Assembly: GCF_018141445.1 (NCBI RefSeq)
Contig: NZ_CP058649.1
Location: 2,127,001 to 2,191,000 of the forward strand
DNA length: 64,000 nucleotides
Direction: 5' to 3'
DNA from: Vallitalea pronyensis
Lineage (GTDB): Bacteria; Bacillota; Clostridia; Lachnospirales; Vallitaleaceae
Shown here: one piece after another, positions 1 to 9,600 of the stretch
Numbering within the stretch: position 1 is the first letter of the stretch
Layout: every line of letters starts with the position of its first letter
Notes under the pieces: generated by a model
Database searches by the model: none
Told to the model about the DNA's origin: nothing
Seen by the model: only the letters and a program-made list of their open reading frames with translations
Program-made: the position numbers and the translations under genes

Positions 1-2579
1 CAATTCTAGCCATTGCTTTATGCTTGACAGTATTTATGGGTATTTTCGCTAGTTTCTTAGATTTGGAATTAAATTGGGTAGCTTTAGCACCAAAAGGAAA
101 TTCGGCTGTTAAAGAATACCAGAAAATCGTAGAAGATTTTCCAACACTCAGCAACATCATGGTTGTCATAGAAAGTGACGATAGACATCAATTAGAAGAA
201 GTCACAGAGATTGTTCATAAAGAGTTAAGCCAATTAACCGACTACATATCTTCTGTATCGGCTGGAATCGATGAAGCATTTGCCCTAGAAAACGGTTTGC
301 TGTATGTACCAACAAAAGAGATTGAGATGATGGGTTATGCTCTCATGGACACGAATCTGGATAGTTTCTATGGCATGTTAGAGATGACTATCGATGAATC
401 CATAAAAGGCATAGAAGAAGGTCAGTTATCTTCAAAAGATATTGCTTATCAAGTAGCTAATTATGATGCAATGATGGCTTTGTTTCAAGTAACCAATAAA
501 GGGTTAAAGGGTGGAAGTAGTGAGGAAGAATTAAGACAGGCAATCACCAAGTTTTTTACTGGGAATACACGGGCGGTATCACCTGATGGCAAAGCGGTCA
601 TTGTTACAGTCCAACCCAACTTCGATATCATGGATATGGAGCAAGTAGTACCTGGGGTTAATACCATAGAGGAAACCATTAAGGCGATTGATGCAAACCA
701 TAAGGATGTTCGTGTTAGAGCAACAGGTATGCATGTGGTTGTAAGAGATGAAATGGCAAGCATTGAGTCCGATTCCTTATTAACAACCCTGTTAAGCATA
801 CTCTTAATCTTAGCCATTCTGTATTTTGCATTTAGGTCTTTCTTAGCCCCCATCATTACCTTTATACCTCTGGTTCTAGGTATTATCTGGGCAGTTGGTT
901 TAACGAAGCTGACCATTGGCAGGCTCAATATGATGACAGCATTTTCTGCTGCCATGTTACTGGGTTTGGGTATTGATTACGCCATTCATCTCTACAGTAG
1001 TTATACTGAAAAGCGAGCATATGGGCTAGAAAAACAAGAAGCCATCAAAGGTGCTATATCCATAACAGGACTGGGCATTATTACAGGTGCGTTAACCACA
1101 GCAGTTGCCTTCTTGGCTTTAAATATCAGTTCGTTAGAGATATTACAAGAACTAGGAACCATCATGGGTACGGGTATTTTAACCACACTAATAGCTGTAT
1201 TCTGGGTGCTTCCAGCTATCATTATGATAAATAAAGAAAAGCCCCATAAAGTCAGCAAAATTAAAGGGCAATATCATTGGATTGGTCATATAGCCGTAAA
1301 AGTTAACCAAGTAAAAGTACCCGTTATCATTGGTTTACTACTATTAACAAGTTTTATGGCCTATAAAGCCAAAAATGTGACCTTTGATACCAATTTAATG
1401 CATTTAGAACCAGAAGGGTTAGAATCCATAGCGTTAATGGAACATTTGGTCGAACAGTATGATATGAGCACGGATTCCTTTAGTATAGAAGTAAGTGAAC
1501 TGGCTGACGTATATGAGCTTCATGAAGCATATGAACAAGTGAATGGTGTTGCGAAGGTGAGCAGTATAGCTGACATCGTACCCAAGGAAATGCAGCAACA
1601 TACCAAGCTAGAGGCCATTGACAAGACAAGAACAATGTTAAGCCAACAAGTGCCCCATAGAAGCATTCCTCATGGTACGTTGATTGATCAGCTAGAAAAT
1701 ATAAAGAAAAAAATAGCCAGTTATGAAAAAAGTTGGTCCACTACAGGGTATCGGAACCTTACAGAGGGAGATTTTGTAACGATGGCTACAACCATTGATG
1801 ATTTAATCAAGACACTAAAATATGCACCTAAGACAAACGTGGATCAACTATCTGAGGAGTTTTATAACCTATATAAAGCAATCGGTCATCACATGTTAGT
1901 GACAGAACCCTTAACAGTAGAAGGTCTACCACAAGACTTGAAAAAACAGTTTGTAAGTGAAGACGGTAGCATGTACTTGTTAACGATTTATCCTGATTTT
2001 AGTATATGGGATCATTTGGATAGCGAAAAGGGAAACACATTTTTTAAGGCATTAACGGATATTGATGCAACCATAACAGGCACACCAATCTTTATGAGGG
2101 TACTCTATCAATCAGCTTCTGACGAGATGGCTTTAACAGGTGTGGTTGTGTTTGCTATTCTATTTTTAATATTATTCCTGCATTTTAGACATATAAAATA
2201 CACGTTATTAGCATTTCTACCACTGATGTTCACCATGGTTTATACAGTTGGTATGATGGTACTGATCGATTTGCCGTTTAATGTCCTTAATTTCTTATCT
2301 ATTTTACTGCTTATAGGTATAGGGATTGATGATGGTGTGCATATCTTGCATCACTATAAATCAGGCGAGAGAAATATCTTTAAGCTGTTTTCCAGTGTAG
2401 GAAGAGCTATCTTACTAACCACCATAACCACCATGTGCGGCTTTGGCTCATTAATGTTTTCAAGCTATGTGGGGATAGCCAGTTTAGGAAAAGTATTATT
2501 TATAGGTGTGTCATTAGCTTTCATATTGACAGTTGTTGTATTGCCACTATTTCTTAAGAATATAGAGGATACTGAATGA
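1..2579 (+). CDS. RND/MMPL-family exporter, 5' partial
   Basis: Membrane transporter of the RND superfamily (MMPL/SSD-like branch), expected to use the proton gradient to export lipids or hydrophobic compounds. The frame is open to the left edge of the window. The first start-like codon (TTG at 24) lies inside a hydrophobic N-terminal helix, so the true start is upstream. Two homologous halves are visible. Each has a soluble loop followed by a cluster of membrane helices, at about 775-1240 and 2110-2570. Each cluster carries the family motif on its fourth helix: GLGIDYAIHL near 965 and IGIGIDDGVHIL near 2320. The paired Asp residues are the usual proton-relay positions. Nothing next to it (no membrane-fusion protein or outer-membrane channel) suggests a tripartite pump, as expected for a Gram-positive. 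The substrate cannot be read from the sequence. Confidence 0.9.
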   Translation, partial: ILAIALCLTVFMGIFASFLDLELNWVALAPKGNSAVKEYQKIVEDFPTLSNIMVVIESDDRHQLEEVTEIVHKELSQLTDYISSVSAGIDEAFALENGLLYVPTKEIEMMGYALMDTNLDSFYGMLEMTIDESIKGIEEGQLSSKDIAYQVANYDAMMALFQVTNKGLKGGSSEEELRQAITKFFTGNTRAVSPDGKAVIVTVQPNFDIMDMEQVVPGVNTIEETIKAIDANHKDVRVRATGMHVVVRDEMASIESDSLLTTLLSILLILAILYFAFRSFLAPIITFIPLVLGIIWAVGLTKLTIGRLNMMTAFSAAMLLGLGIDYAIHLYSSYTEKRAYGLEKQEAIKGAISITGLGIITGALTTAVAFLALNISSLEILQELGTIMGTGILTTLIAVFWVLPAIIMINKEKPHKVSKIKGQYHWIGHIAVKVNQVKVPVIIGLLLLTSFMAYKAKNVTFDTNLMHLEPEGLESIALMEHLVEQYDMSTDSFSIEVSELADVYELHEAYEQVNGVAKVSSIADIVPKEMQQHTKLEAIDKTRTMLSQQVPHRSIPHGTLIDQLENIKKKIASYEKSWSTTGYRNLTEGDFVTMATTIDDLIKTLKYAPKTNVDQLSEEFYNLYKAIGHHMLVTEPLTVEGLPQDLKKQFVSEDGSMYLLTIYPDFSIWDHLDSEKGNTFFKALTDIDATITGTPIFMRVLYQSASDEMALTGVVVFAILFLILFLHFRHIKYTLLAFLPLMFTMVYTVGMMVLIDLPFNVLNFLSILLLIGIGIDDGVHILHHYKSGERNIFKLFSSVGRAILLTTITTMCGFGSLMFSSYVGIASLGKVLFIGVSLAFILTVVVLPLFLKNIEDTE

Positions 2580-2705
2580 ATGTATTACAAAAAAATCATT
2601 GGTTATATTTTTCAAGAATGGTGATTTTATAGCAACTATTATCTTATCTGATATAGACATAAAATACTTTATTATAATCCCTTACTTGTAACTATCCCAT
2701 TACAA

Positions 2706-2756
2706 AGTCAAGTTATGAGCGTATATAAACATACGCTACAGAACTTGGCTTTTTTT
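2706..2756 (+). terminator. Rho-independent terminator after the RND gene
   Basis: A two-part stem pairs 2706-2714 with 2742-2750, and AGCGTAT (2718-2724) with ATACGCT (2731-2737), around a 6-base loop. A run of T follows (2750-2756). It lies 130 bp after the stop codon and separates this gene from the glycosyltransferase island. Confidence 0.85.
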
Positions 2757-2848
2757 ATGCCAAGAAACGGTTATACAAAAGTTGGTAGTCCTGAAACTTT
2801 AGTGTTAGTCATTAACAAAAGTTACCCATTCTTTTCTAGAAAAATACT

Positions 2849-2892
2849 CACGGTATATTATTAAAAGCATAAAATATTCTGAGATATTTTAT
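2849..2892 (+). promoter_or_regulatory. Candidate sigma-K/sigma-E type promoter with overlapping inverted repeat
   Basis: CAC at 2849-2851 is followed 16 bases later by CATAAAATA (2868-2876). This matches the sigma-K pattern AC-N16/17-CATAnnnTA and resembles sigma-E sites, whose -10 is similar. No good TTGACA/TATAAT pair is seen nearby. A perfect 9-bp inverted repeat (2869-2877 with 2884-2892, loop TCTGAG) overlaps the -10 and the start region, just ahead of the ribosome site of the glycosyltransferase at 2906. The match is by eye, and short motifs of this kind are common in AT-rich DNA. Confidence 0.4.
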
Positions 2893-2905
2893 CACAGGTG
2901 AGGCT

Positions 2906-3994
2906 ATGGTAACGATTAGTTTATGCATGATTGTAAAAAATGAAGAAGATACGCTAGCAAGATGTTTAGATACGGTAAAAGATATCGTTGATGAGATTGT
3001 CATTATTGATACAGGATCAACAGATAAAACAAAAGAAGTTGCAGCCAAGTATACCACAAATATCTATGATTTTGAGTGGGTCAATGATTTTGCTGTTGCT
3101 AGAAATTATTCTTTTTCTAAAGCAACAAAAGATTATATTATGTGGCTAGATGCAGATGACATATTGCTTGAAGAAGATCGGGAGAAATTAATTCGATTAA
3201 AGCGCGTCATGAACCCAGAAATTGATATTGTCATGATGAAATACAATATCAAAGTTGATGAAAAGGGGATACCAAAAACCACATTCACACGAGAACGATT
3301 GCTTAAGCGAAGCAAGCAGTATGAATGGGTGAATCCTGTCCATGAATATGTGAAAATCCATGGAAAATACTTTAATAGTGATATATGCATAACCCATCGA
3401 AAAGTACATAATAGTGGTGATAGAAACCTAAAAATACTTGAGAATATCTTGAATGATGAAGGTTTAAATGATCGTAATACCTTCTACTATGCACGAGAAT
3501 TATATGCCAACAAAAAATTTGATGAAGCTATTACATTTTATAATAAGTTTTTAGATTCAGAAGGTGGCTTTATATCCAATTATATGGATGCTTGTATGGA
3601 TCTTGCCAAATGCCATTATATCAGAAAAGAAGATAAAAAAGCACTCAGAAGTTTGTTAAGAAGTCTCGAGTTTGGTATACCTAGAGCAGAAATATGCTGC
3701 ATGATTGGAGAGCATTTTAAAAATTATAAACAATACGAACGAGCAATTTATTGGTATGAAGTAGCCACAAAGTTAGAGAAACCTTCAACCTGGGGAAGTG
3801 TTACCCATGACAGCTGGGGGTATAGACCCCATATGGAATTATGTGCCTGCTACTACAAAATTGGGCAGGTGTTAAAAGCTAAAGCATTCAACGATATGGC
3901 TGGAACTTATAAACCCAATGATAAAATATATCTCCATAATAAAAAGTTTTTTGAAATGCTTCTATCTAAAAAAGAGACAGAAGAACATGAATAG
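2906..3994 (+). CDS. GT2 glycosyltransferase with C-terminal TPR-like repeats (SunS-like)
   Basis: Predicted inverting family 2 glycosyltransferase of 362 residues. The N-terminal domain (about 1-190) starts with ISLCMIVKNEEDTLARCL. It carries the nucleotide-sugar motif VDEIVIIDTGSTD and the metal-binding WLDADD near residue 85. The rest (about 190-355) is a chain of helical pairs that looks like tetratricopeptide repeats (FDEAITFYNKFL, YERAIYWYEVA). GT2 plus TPR is the layout of SunS-type transferases, which modify peptides or proteins. No signal peptide or membrane helix is seen, so it is cytoplasmic. The ribosome site is AGGTGAGG before ATG. It is followed at 48 bp by another glycosyltransferase and then by the giant repeat protein, the likely acceptor. 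The acceptor and sugar are inferred, not shown. Confidence 0.85.
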   Translation: MVTISLCMIVKNEEDTLARCLDTVKDIVDEIVIIDTGSTDKTKEVAAKYTTNIYDFEWVNDFAVARNYSFSKATKDYIMWLDADDILLEEDREKLIRLKRVMNPEIDIVMMKYNIKVDEKGIPKTTFTRERLLKRSKQYEWVNPVHEYVKIHGKYFNSDICITHRKVHNSGDRNLKILENILNDEGLNDRNTFYYARELYANKKFDEAITFYNKFLDSEGGFISNYMDACMDLAKCHYIRKEDKKALRSLLRSLEFGIPRAEICCMIGEHFKNYKQYERAIYWYEVATKLEKPSTWGSVTHDSWGYRPHMELCACYYKIGQVLKAKAFNDMAGTYKPNDKIYLHNKKFFEMLLSKKETEEHE

Positions 3995-4041
3995 CTGCAA
4001 TATAGATTATTTTTAATTAGCAGCCTTTAAAGGAGGATTAT

Positions 4042-6462
4042 ATGCCTATTATTGCTCATACCATGCCATTGATGATCATGAATAAGGGAGACCTTAGAAT
4101 GGCACATGCTTGCCTTGAAAGTCTTTGCAAAAGTACATTGGACCAAGTATTGGTTGTGTATAATCAAGGACGATTAAATAACGAACAACTAAACATATTT
4201 TTAAAACAATATGCCATTAAATCCATTATCCTAGGAGAAGGAGAAAATAAAGGCATACCCATGGGCAGACAGAGATGTTTTGAATATATATGGGAACATA
4301 TGCCTGAGGTAAAATACATTTCTGAGATTCACGTGGATATGATATTAACACCCGATTGGTCCAAGACGATTATTGAATACTTGGATAATAGCGATGAACC
4401 CATGTTGTCACCAGGCATACTAACAGGTTACGGTGAACTGCATCCAGAAAAAAAAGGCATCAAGAGTGTGGAAATACCATCTGATCAAGAAGATTTATTA
4501 GCCTTATTAGCAAGTCTTACACAAGATACCATAAGTGAGGGGTTCGTGCATCCTGTTATACATAAGGCAACAGTCTTAAAAGAAATTGGCGGCTATGATC
4601 TACAGTTTTTAACTGGAAAACAAGGTTATGAAGATGATTCCATTCTTCTTGGATACCGTTATTATATGGGAACAAGAAACGATTGGAAACCAAAGGCCTT
4701 ATTATCTACCAGAGTGTATCATGTATCTCTGGTTCAACGTATGAGAATGGACCATATACATGCGGAAACCAATAAAAACCTTGAAGGATTAACCGGACAA
4801 TATGGTATCTATGGCTTATTGCAGCTAGAGAAAATACATCATAATTATCAATTCAGCCACATAGCATTATCAAAAATTAACCAACATATAAAACAGGCTA
4901 ACATGGAAGACAACAAAAACCTTAATATGAAGGTGCTTATTGCAAGCCCTGTATATCAAAAACCTCAAATCCTGCAATTGTTTTTAGAATCATTAACAAC
5001 ACTTAACAAGGCAAATGTTCACTTTGATTATCTCTTTTATGATGACAATAGTGACCAAGAGTCAAGTAAGCTGCTACATGCCTTTAAACCAGAAGGTAGT
5101 AGGGTGGACATTATAGATGGTAGCAAAGAAGAAGCTTATTTATGTGACCAGAGGTCCCATTATTGGAAAGAGGACTTAATATGGAAAGTTGCAGGCTATA
5201 AAAATGATATGATACAACAAGCAATCAACAAACAATATGATTATTTATTTCTAATAGACTCGGATTTACTGATATATCCACATACAATAGATGACCTCAT
5301 GAGCGCTAAAAAGGATGTAATATCCAACATCTTTTGGACAAAATGGCAGCCAGATCAGCCTAAACTGCCTAATGTATGGTTATCAGGTGTATATGGTTTA
5401 ATTGATAAAAAAAGAGAAGAAACCCTATCCAATGAAGAATCTTTAAAGCGATATAGAGCTTTTATACAAAAATTGGCCACCCCTGGTATTTATGAAGTTG
5501 GTGGTTTAGGTGCTTGTACTTTAATCAGTAGAAAGGCTTTATTAAGTGGGGTTAGTTTTCAAGAAATAGAAAATTTATCTTATTGGGGTGAAGACAGGCA
5601 TTTTTGTGTACGTGCGAAAGCTCTTGGTCTTAAGCTTTTTGTAGATACCCGTAATCCTGCCTATCATATCTATAGGGAATCGGATATCGAAGGTGCTAGA
5701 GTGTTTTTAGAACAACTAAACAGCAAAAAGAAATGTACATTCACAAGATATTACAAGGAAAATAAGAATAAGGTAGTTTTGTCCATGATTATTAAAAACG
5801 AAGCCAGCAGGTATTTAAAACAAGTCCTAATGCATGCCAAGAAATACATTGATGAAGCGGTAATTATTGATGATGGAAGCGAAGATAACAGCGTAGCTCT
5901 ATGCCATGAAATATTAGAAGGAATACCTGTTCACATCATTAAAAACTCAGAATCAAAATTTAACAATGAAATTAATCTTAGAAAGCAACAATGGGATGAA
6001 ACCATAAAAGTTAATCCAGATTGGATACTGAGCTTAGATGCTGATGAAATATTTGAAGAAGCCATTGTACACCAAATCAAACAACTTATTAATCAAAAAG
6101 CAATCGATGTTTATTATTTTAGACTCTACGATTTTTGGAATGAAGATCATTATAGAGATGATCAATATTGGCGTGCACATAAGTCTTATCGACCATTTTT
6201 AATACGCTATCAAAAAGATTTTCCGTATAAATGGTTAGAGCAACCACAACATTGTGGTCGTTTGCCTTATAACATACATGTGTTACCTTCAGCAAAATCT
6301 CAACTAAGGTTAAAGCATTATGGATGGGCAAAATATGAGGACCGATTGTTTAAATACAATCGTTATATGGCTTTGGACCCAGATGCCAAGTATGGATGGA
6401 AGGAACAATATGAATCCATATTAGATGATGAGCCTAAACTAACAAAATGGAAAGAAATGTAA
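4042..6462 (+). CDS. Triple-domain glycosyltransferase (three GT-A-like modules)
   Basis: Protein of 806 residues with three consecutive GT-A-like modules. Module 1 (about 1-270) is the most divergent, with IHVDMILTPDW and a GYEDDSILLGYRY stretch typical of GT2 acceptor regions. Module 2 begins near residue 296 (MKVLIASPVYQKP) and has FLIDSDLLIYP (about 406) and WGEDRHFC. Module 3 begins near residue 577 (VVLSMIIKNEASRYL), with AVIIDDGSEDNS and SLDADEIFEE near 663, which is a clear GT2 core. No signal peptide or membrane helix is evident. The start is supported by AAAGGAGGATTAT just before ATG. It lies between the SunS-like transferase and the giant repeat gene. Several transferase modules on one chain suggest sequential addition of different sugars to one glycan, presumably on the neighbouring repeat protein. 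This is inference from context. Confidence 0.83.
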   Translation: MPIIAHTMPLMIMNKGDLRMAHACLESLCKSTLDQVLVVYNQGRLNNEQLNIFLKQYAIKSIILGEGENKGIPMGRQRCFEYIWEHMPEVKYISEIHVDMILTPDWSKTIIEYLDNSDEPMLSPGILTGYGELHPEKKGIKSVEIPSDQEDLLALLASLTQDTISEGFVHPVIHKATVLKEIGGYDLQFLTGKQGYEDDSILLGYRYYMGTRNDWKPKALLSTRVYHVSLVQRMRMDHIHAETNKNLEGLTGQYGIYGLLQLEKIHHNYQFSHIALSKINQHIKQANMEDNKNLNMKVLIASPVYQKPQILQLFLESLTTLNKANVHFDYLFYDDNSDQESSKLLHAFKPEGSRVDIIDGSKEEAYLCDQRSHYWKEDLIWKVAGYKNDMIQQAINKQYDYLFLIDSDLLIYPHTIDDLMSAKKDVISNIFWTKWQPDQPKLPNVWLSGVYGLIDKKREETLSNEESLKRYRAFIQKLATPGIYEVGGLGACTLISRKALLSGVSFQEIENLSYWGEDRHFCVRAKALGLKLFVDTRNPAYHIYRESDIEGARVFLEQLNSKKKCTFTRYYKENKNKVVLSMIIKNEASRYLKQVLMHAKKYIDEAVIIDDGSEDNSVALCHEILEGIPVHIIKNSESKFNNEINLRKQQWDETIKVNPDWILSLDADEIFEEAIVHQIKQLINQKAIDVYYFRLYDFWNEDHYRDDQYWRAHKSYRPFLIRYQKDFPYKWLEQPQHCGRLPYNIHVLPSAKSQLRLKHYGWAKYEDRLFKYNRYMALDPDAKYGWKEQYESILDDEPKLTKWKEM

Positions 6463-6512
6463 AAAAATTGAAAAGAGTTGTGTATATAGTAACAGCTAAA
6501 AATTAAATAAAA

Positions 6513-6518
6513 TATAAT
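6513..6518 (+). promoter_or_regulatory. Possible sigma-A -10 element ahead of the giant gene
   Basis: A perfect TATAAT lies about 120 bp before the likely translation start. The -35 region at 17-bp spacing (TAACAG, 6490-6495) is poor. It may be an internal promoter of the island or chance. Confidence 0.3.
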
Positions 6519-6535
6519 GAAGTAATGGAGTTATT

Positions 6536-6620
6536 AAATTTAATACAAGCCGTAAATTTGAAAAACAGATATACAGACTAGGTATACGGGGAAAATTTAA
6601 ACAAGCTGTATTTAAAAAAC
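6536..6620 (+). repeat. Imperfect direct repeat in the 5' leader of the giant gene
   Basis: Two copies of a motif of about 28-31 bases (AAATTTA-A-ACAAGC-GTA-TTT-AAAAAAC) lie at 6536-6565 and 6593-6620, separated by 27 bases. The second copy ends just before the ribosome site AAAGGAAGTGAGG. Such a pair may bind a regulator or form alternative RNA pairing. No known riboswitch is recognised. Confidence 0.5.
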
Positions 6621-6638
6621 TATAAAGGAAGTGAGGTT

Positions 6639-9600
6639 ATCAAGAAGAAATATAAAGACACTATTTGGTATAGTTCAGATAGTAAAAAAAGTAAAGGTCC
6701 CAACGGTAAAGACATTGAACATTTACATCGTCTACTAAAAGCATTAAAAAAAGAACTTGATTGTGTCATGTGCTGGGTAACAAATCCAATGTTTGGTCTG
6801 AAAGAAATTAAATCAGAAGTGAGAAATATTGAATGTTGGACGAAGGAATCACAAGGTAATATTAAACATATAAAAAGACAATTAAGGCAAATAAAAAAAA
6901 TACTTACAAATCCACGCTTTGGCTTGAAAGAGATTAAGGTAGAAGTATCAGCTATTGAAAGAATGTCCCTTAAGATTCTATGCCTTGTATCATGTATTGA
7001 AGAGATGATTAATAACCCTAAGTTTGGATTAAAAGAAATTAAAAAAGAAGTAAGAACCATTGAAAAGATTGTCAAAAACCCCAAATACGGATTGAAAGAA
7101 ATTAAAAAAGAAGTAGCAAATATAGAATCCTTAGTAGAAAACCCAAGCTTTGGTTTGGAAGAAATTAAGAATGAAGTAAGAAATATTGAATCCATTTTAG
7201 AGAACTCAAGTTTTGGATTAATTATATCCTTACTAGAGAACCCAAGTTTTGGCTTGGAAGAAATCAAAAGTGAAGTAAGTAACATCGAATCGCTCTTAGA
7301 GAATCCAAGCTTTGGTTTGGAAGAAATAAAAAGCGAAGTAGCAAACATTGAATCCTTACTAGTGAGTATAAGCATAGGAGATATAATCTCCATACTGGAC
7401 AACCCAAGTTTTGGATTAGAAGAGATCAAGAGTGAAGTAGCGAATATTGAATCTTTCTTAGAGAATCCAAGTTTTGGTCTAGAGGAAATCAAGAGTGAAG
7501 TAAGTAATATAGAATCACTGTTAGAAAATCCAAGCTTTGGCCTAGAAGAAATCAAAAGCGAAGTAGCGAACATCGAATCACTACTAGTAAGTATAAGCAT
7601 AGGGGATATAATTTCCATACTGGATAACCCAAGTTTCGGATTAGAAGAGATCAAGAGTGAAGTAGCAAATATTGAATCGTTGTTAGAAAATCCAAGCTTT
7701 GGATTGGAAGAAATCAAAAGCGAAGTAGCGAACATCGAATCCTTACTAGTAAGCATAAGTATAGGGGATATAATCTCCATACTGGATAACCCAAGTTTCG
7801 GATTAGAAGAGATCAAGAGTGAAGTAGCAAATATTGAATCGTTGTTAGAAAATCCAAGCTTTGGATTGGAAGAAATCAAAAGCGAAGTAGCGAACATTGA
7901 GTCCTTATTAGTAAGCATAAGCATAGGGGATATAATTTCCATATTGGATAACCCAAGTTTCGGACTAGAAGAGATTAAGAGTGAAGTATCAAATATCGAA
8001 TCACTGCTAGAGAATCCAAGTTTTGGTTTGGAAGAAATAAAAAGCGAAGTAGCTAACATTGAGTCCTTACTAGTAAGCATAAGTATAGGAGATATAATTT
8101 CCATACTGGATAACCCCAGTTTCGGATTAGAAGAGATCAAGAGTGAAGTAGCAAATATTGAATCACTGCTAGAGAATCCAAGCTTTGGCTTAGAAGAGAT
8201 TAAAAGTGAAGTAGCCAACATTGAATCCTTACTAATAAGTATAAGCATAGGTGATATAATTTCCATATTGGATAATCCCAGTTTCGGACTAGAAGAGATT
8301 AAGAGTGAAGTAAGCAACATTGAATCGCTGTTAGAAAATCCAAGCTTTGGATTAGAAGAAATAAAAAGTGAAGTAGCCAACATCGAATCCTTCCTAGAAA
8401 ATCCAAGTTTCGGATTAGAAGAAATTAAAAGTGAAGTAGCGAACATTGAATCTTTGCTAGCAAGCATAAGTATAGGAGATATAATTTCCATACTGGATAA
8501 CCCAAGTTTCGGACTAGAAGAGATCAAGAGTGAAGTAGCAAATATTGAATCCATGCTAGAGAATCCAAGTTTTGGTTTGGAAGAGATTAAAAGCGAAGTA
8601 GCGAACATCGAATCACTACTAGTAAGCATAAGCATAGGAGATATAATTTCCATATTGGATAACCCAAGTTTTGGACTAGAAGAGATAAAGAGTGAAGTAG
8701 CGAATATTGAATCGTTCTTAGAAAATCCAAGTTTTGGTCTAGAGGAAATCAAGAGTGAAGTAAGTAATATTGAATCACTGCTAGAGAATCCAAGCTTTGG
8801 CTTAGAAGAGATCAAAAGCGAAGTAGCGAACATTGAATCTTTACTAGTGAGTATAAGCGTAGGGGATATAATTTCCATACTGGATAACCCAAGTTTCGGA
8901 CTAGAAGAGATAAAGAGTGAAGTAGCAAATATTGAATCCATGCTAGAGAATCCAAGTTTTGGTTTGGAAGAGATTAAAAGCGAAGTAGCCAACATTGAAT
9001 CCTTACTAGTAAGCATAAGCATAGGGGATATAATTTCCATACTGGATAACCCAAGTTTCGGACTAGAAGAGATAAAGAGTGAAGTAGCGAATATTGAATC
9101 GTTGTTAGAAAATCCAAGCTTTGGATTAGAAGAAATAAAAAGTGAAGTAGCCAACATCGAATCACTGCTAGTAAGCATAAGCATAGGGGATATTATTTCC
9201 ATACTGGATAACCCAAGTTTCGGATTAGAAGAGATAAAGAGTGAAGTAGCGAATATTGAATCGCTGTTAGAAAATCCAAGCTTTGGCTTAGAAGAAATAA
9301 AAAGCGAAGTAGCCAACATCGAATCCTTACTAGTAAGCATAAGCATAGGTGATATAATTTCCATATTGGATAACCCAAGTTTTGGACTAGAAGAGATAAA
9401 GAGTGAAGTAGCGAATATCGAATCAATGCTAGAGAATCCAAGCTTTGGTCTAGAGGAAATCAAAAGTGAAGTAGCGAACATTGAATCCTTACTAGTAAGC
9501 ATAAGCATAGGGGATATAATCTCCATATTGGATAACCCCAGTTTTGGCTTGGAAGAGATAAAGAGTGAAGTAGCGAATATAGAATCATTGCTAGAGAATC

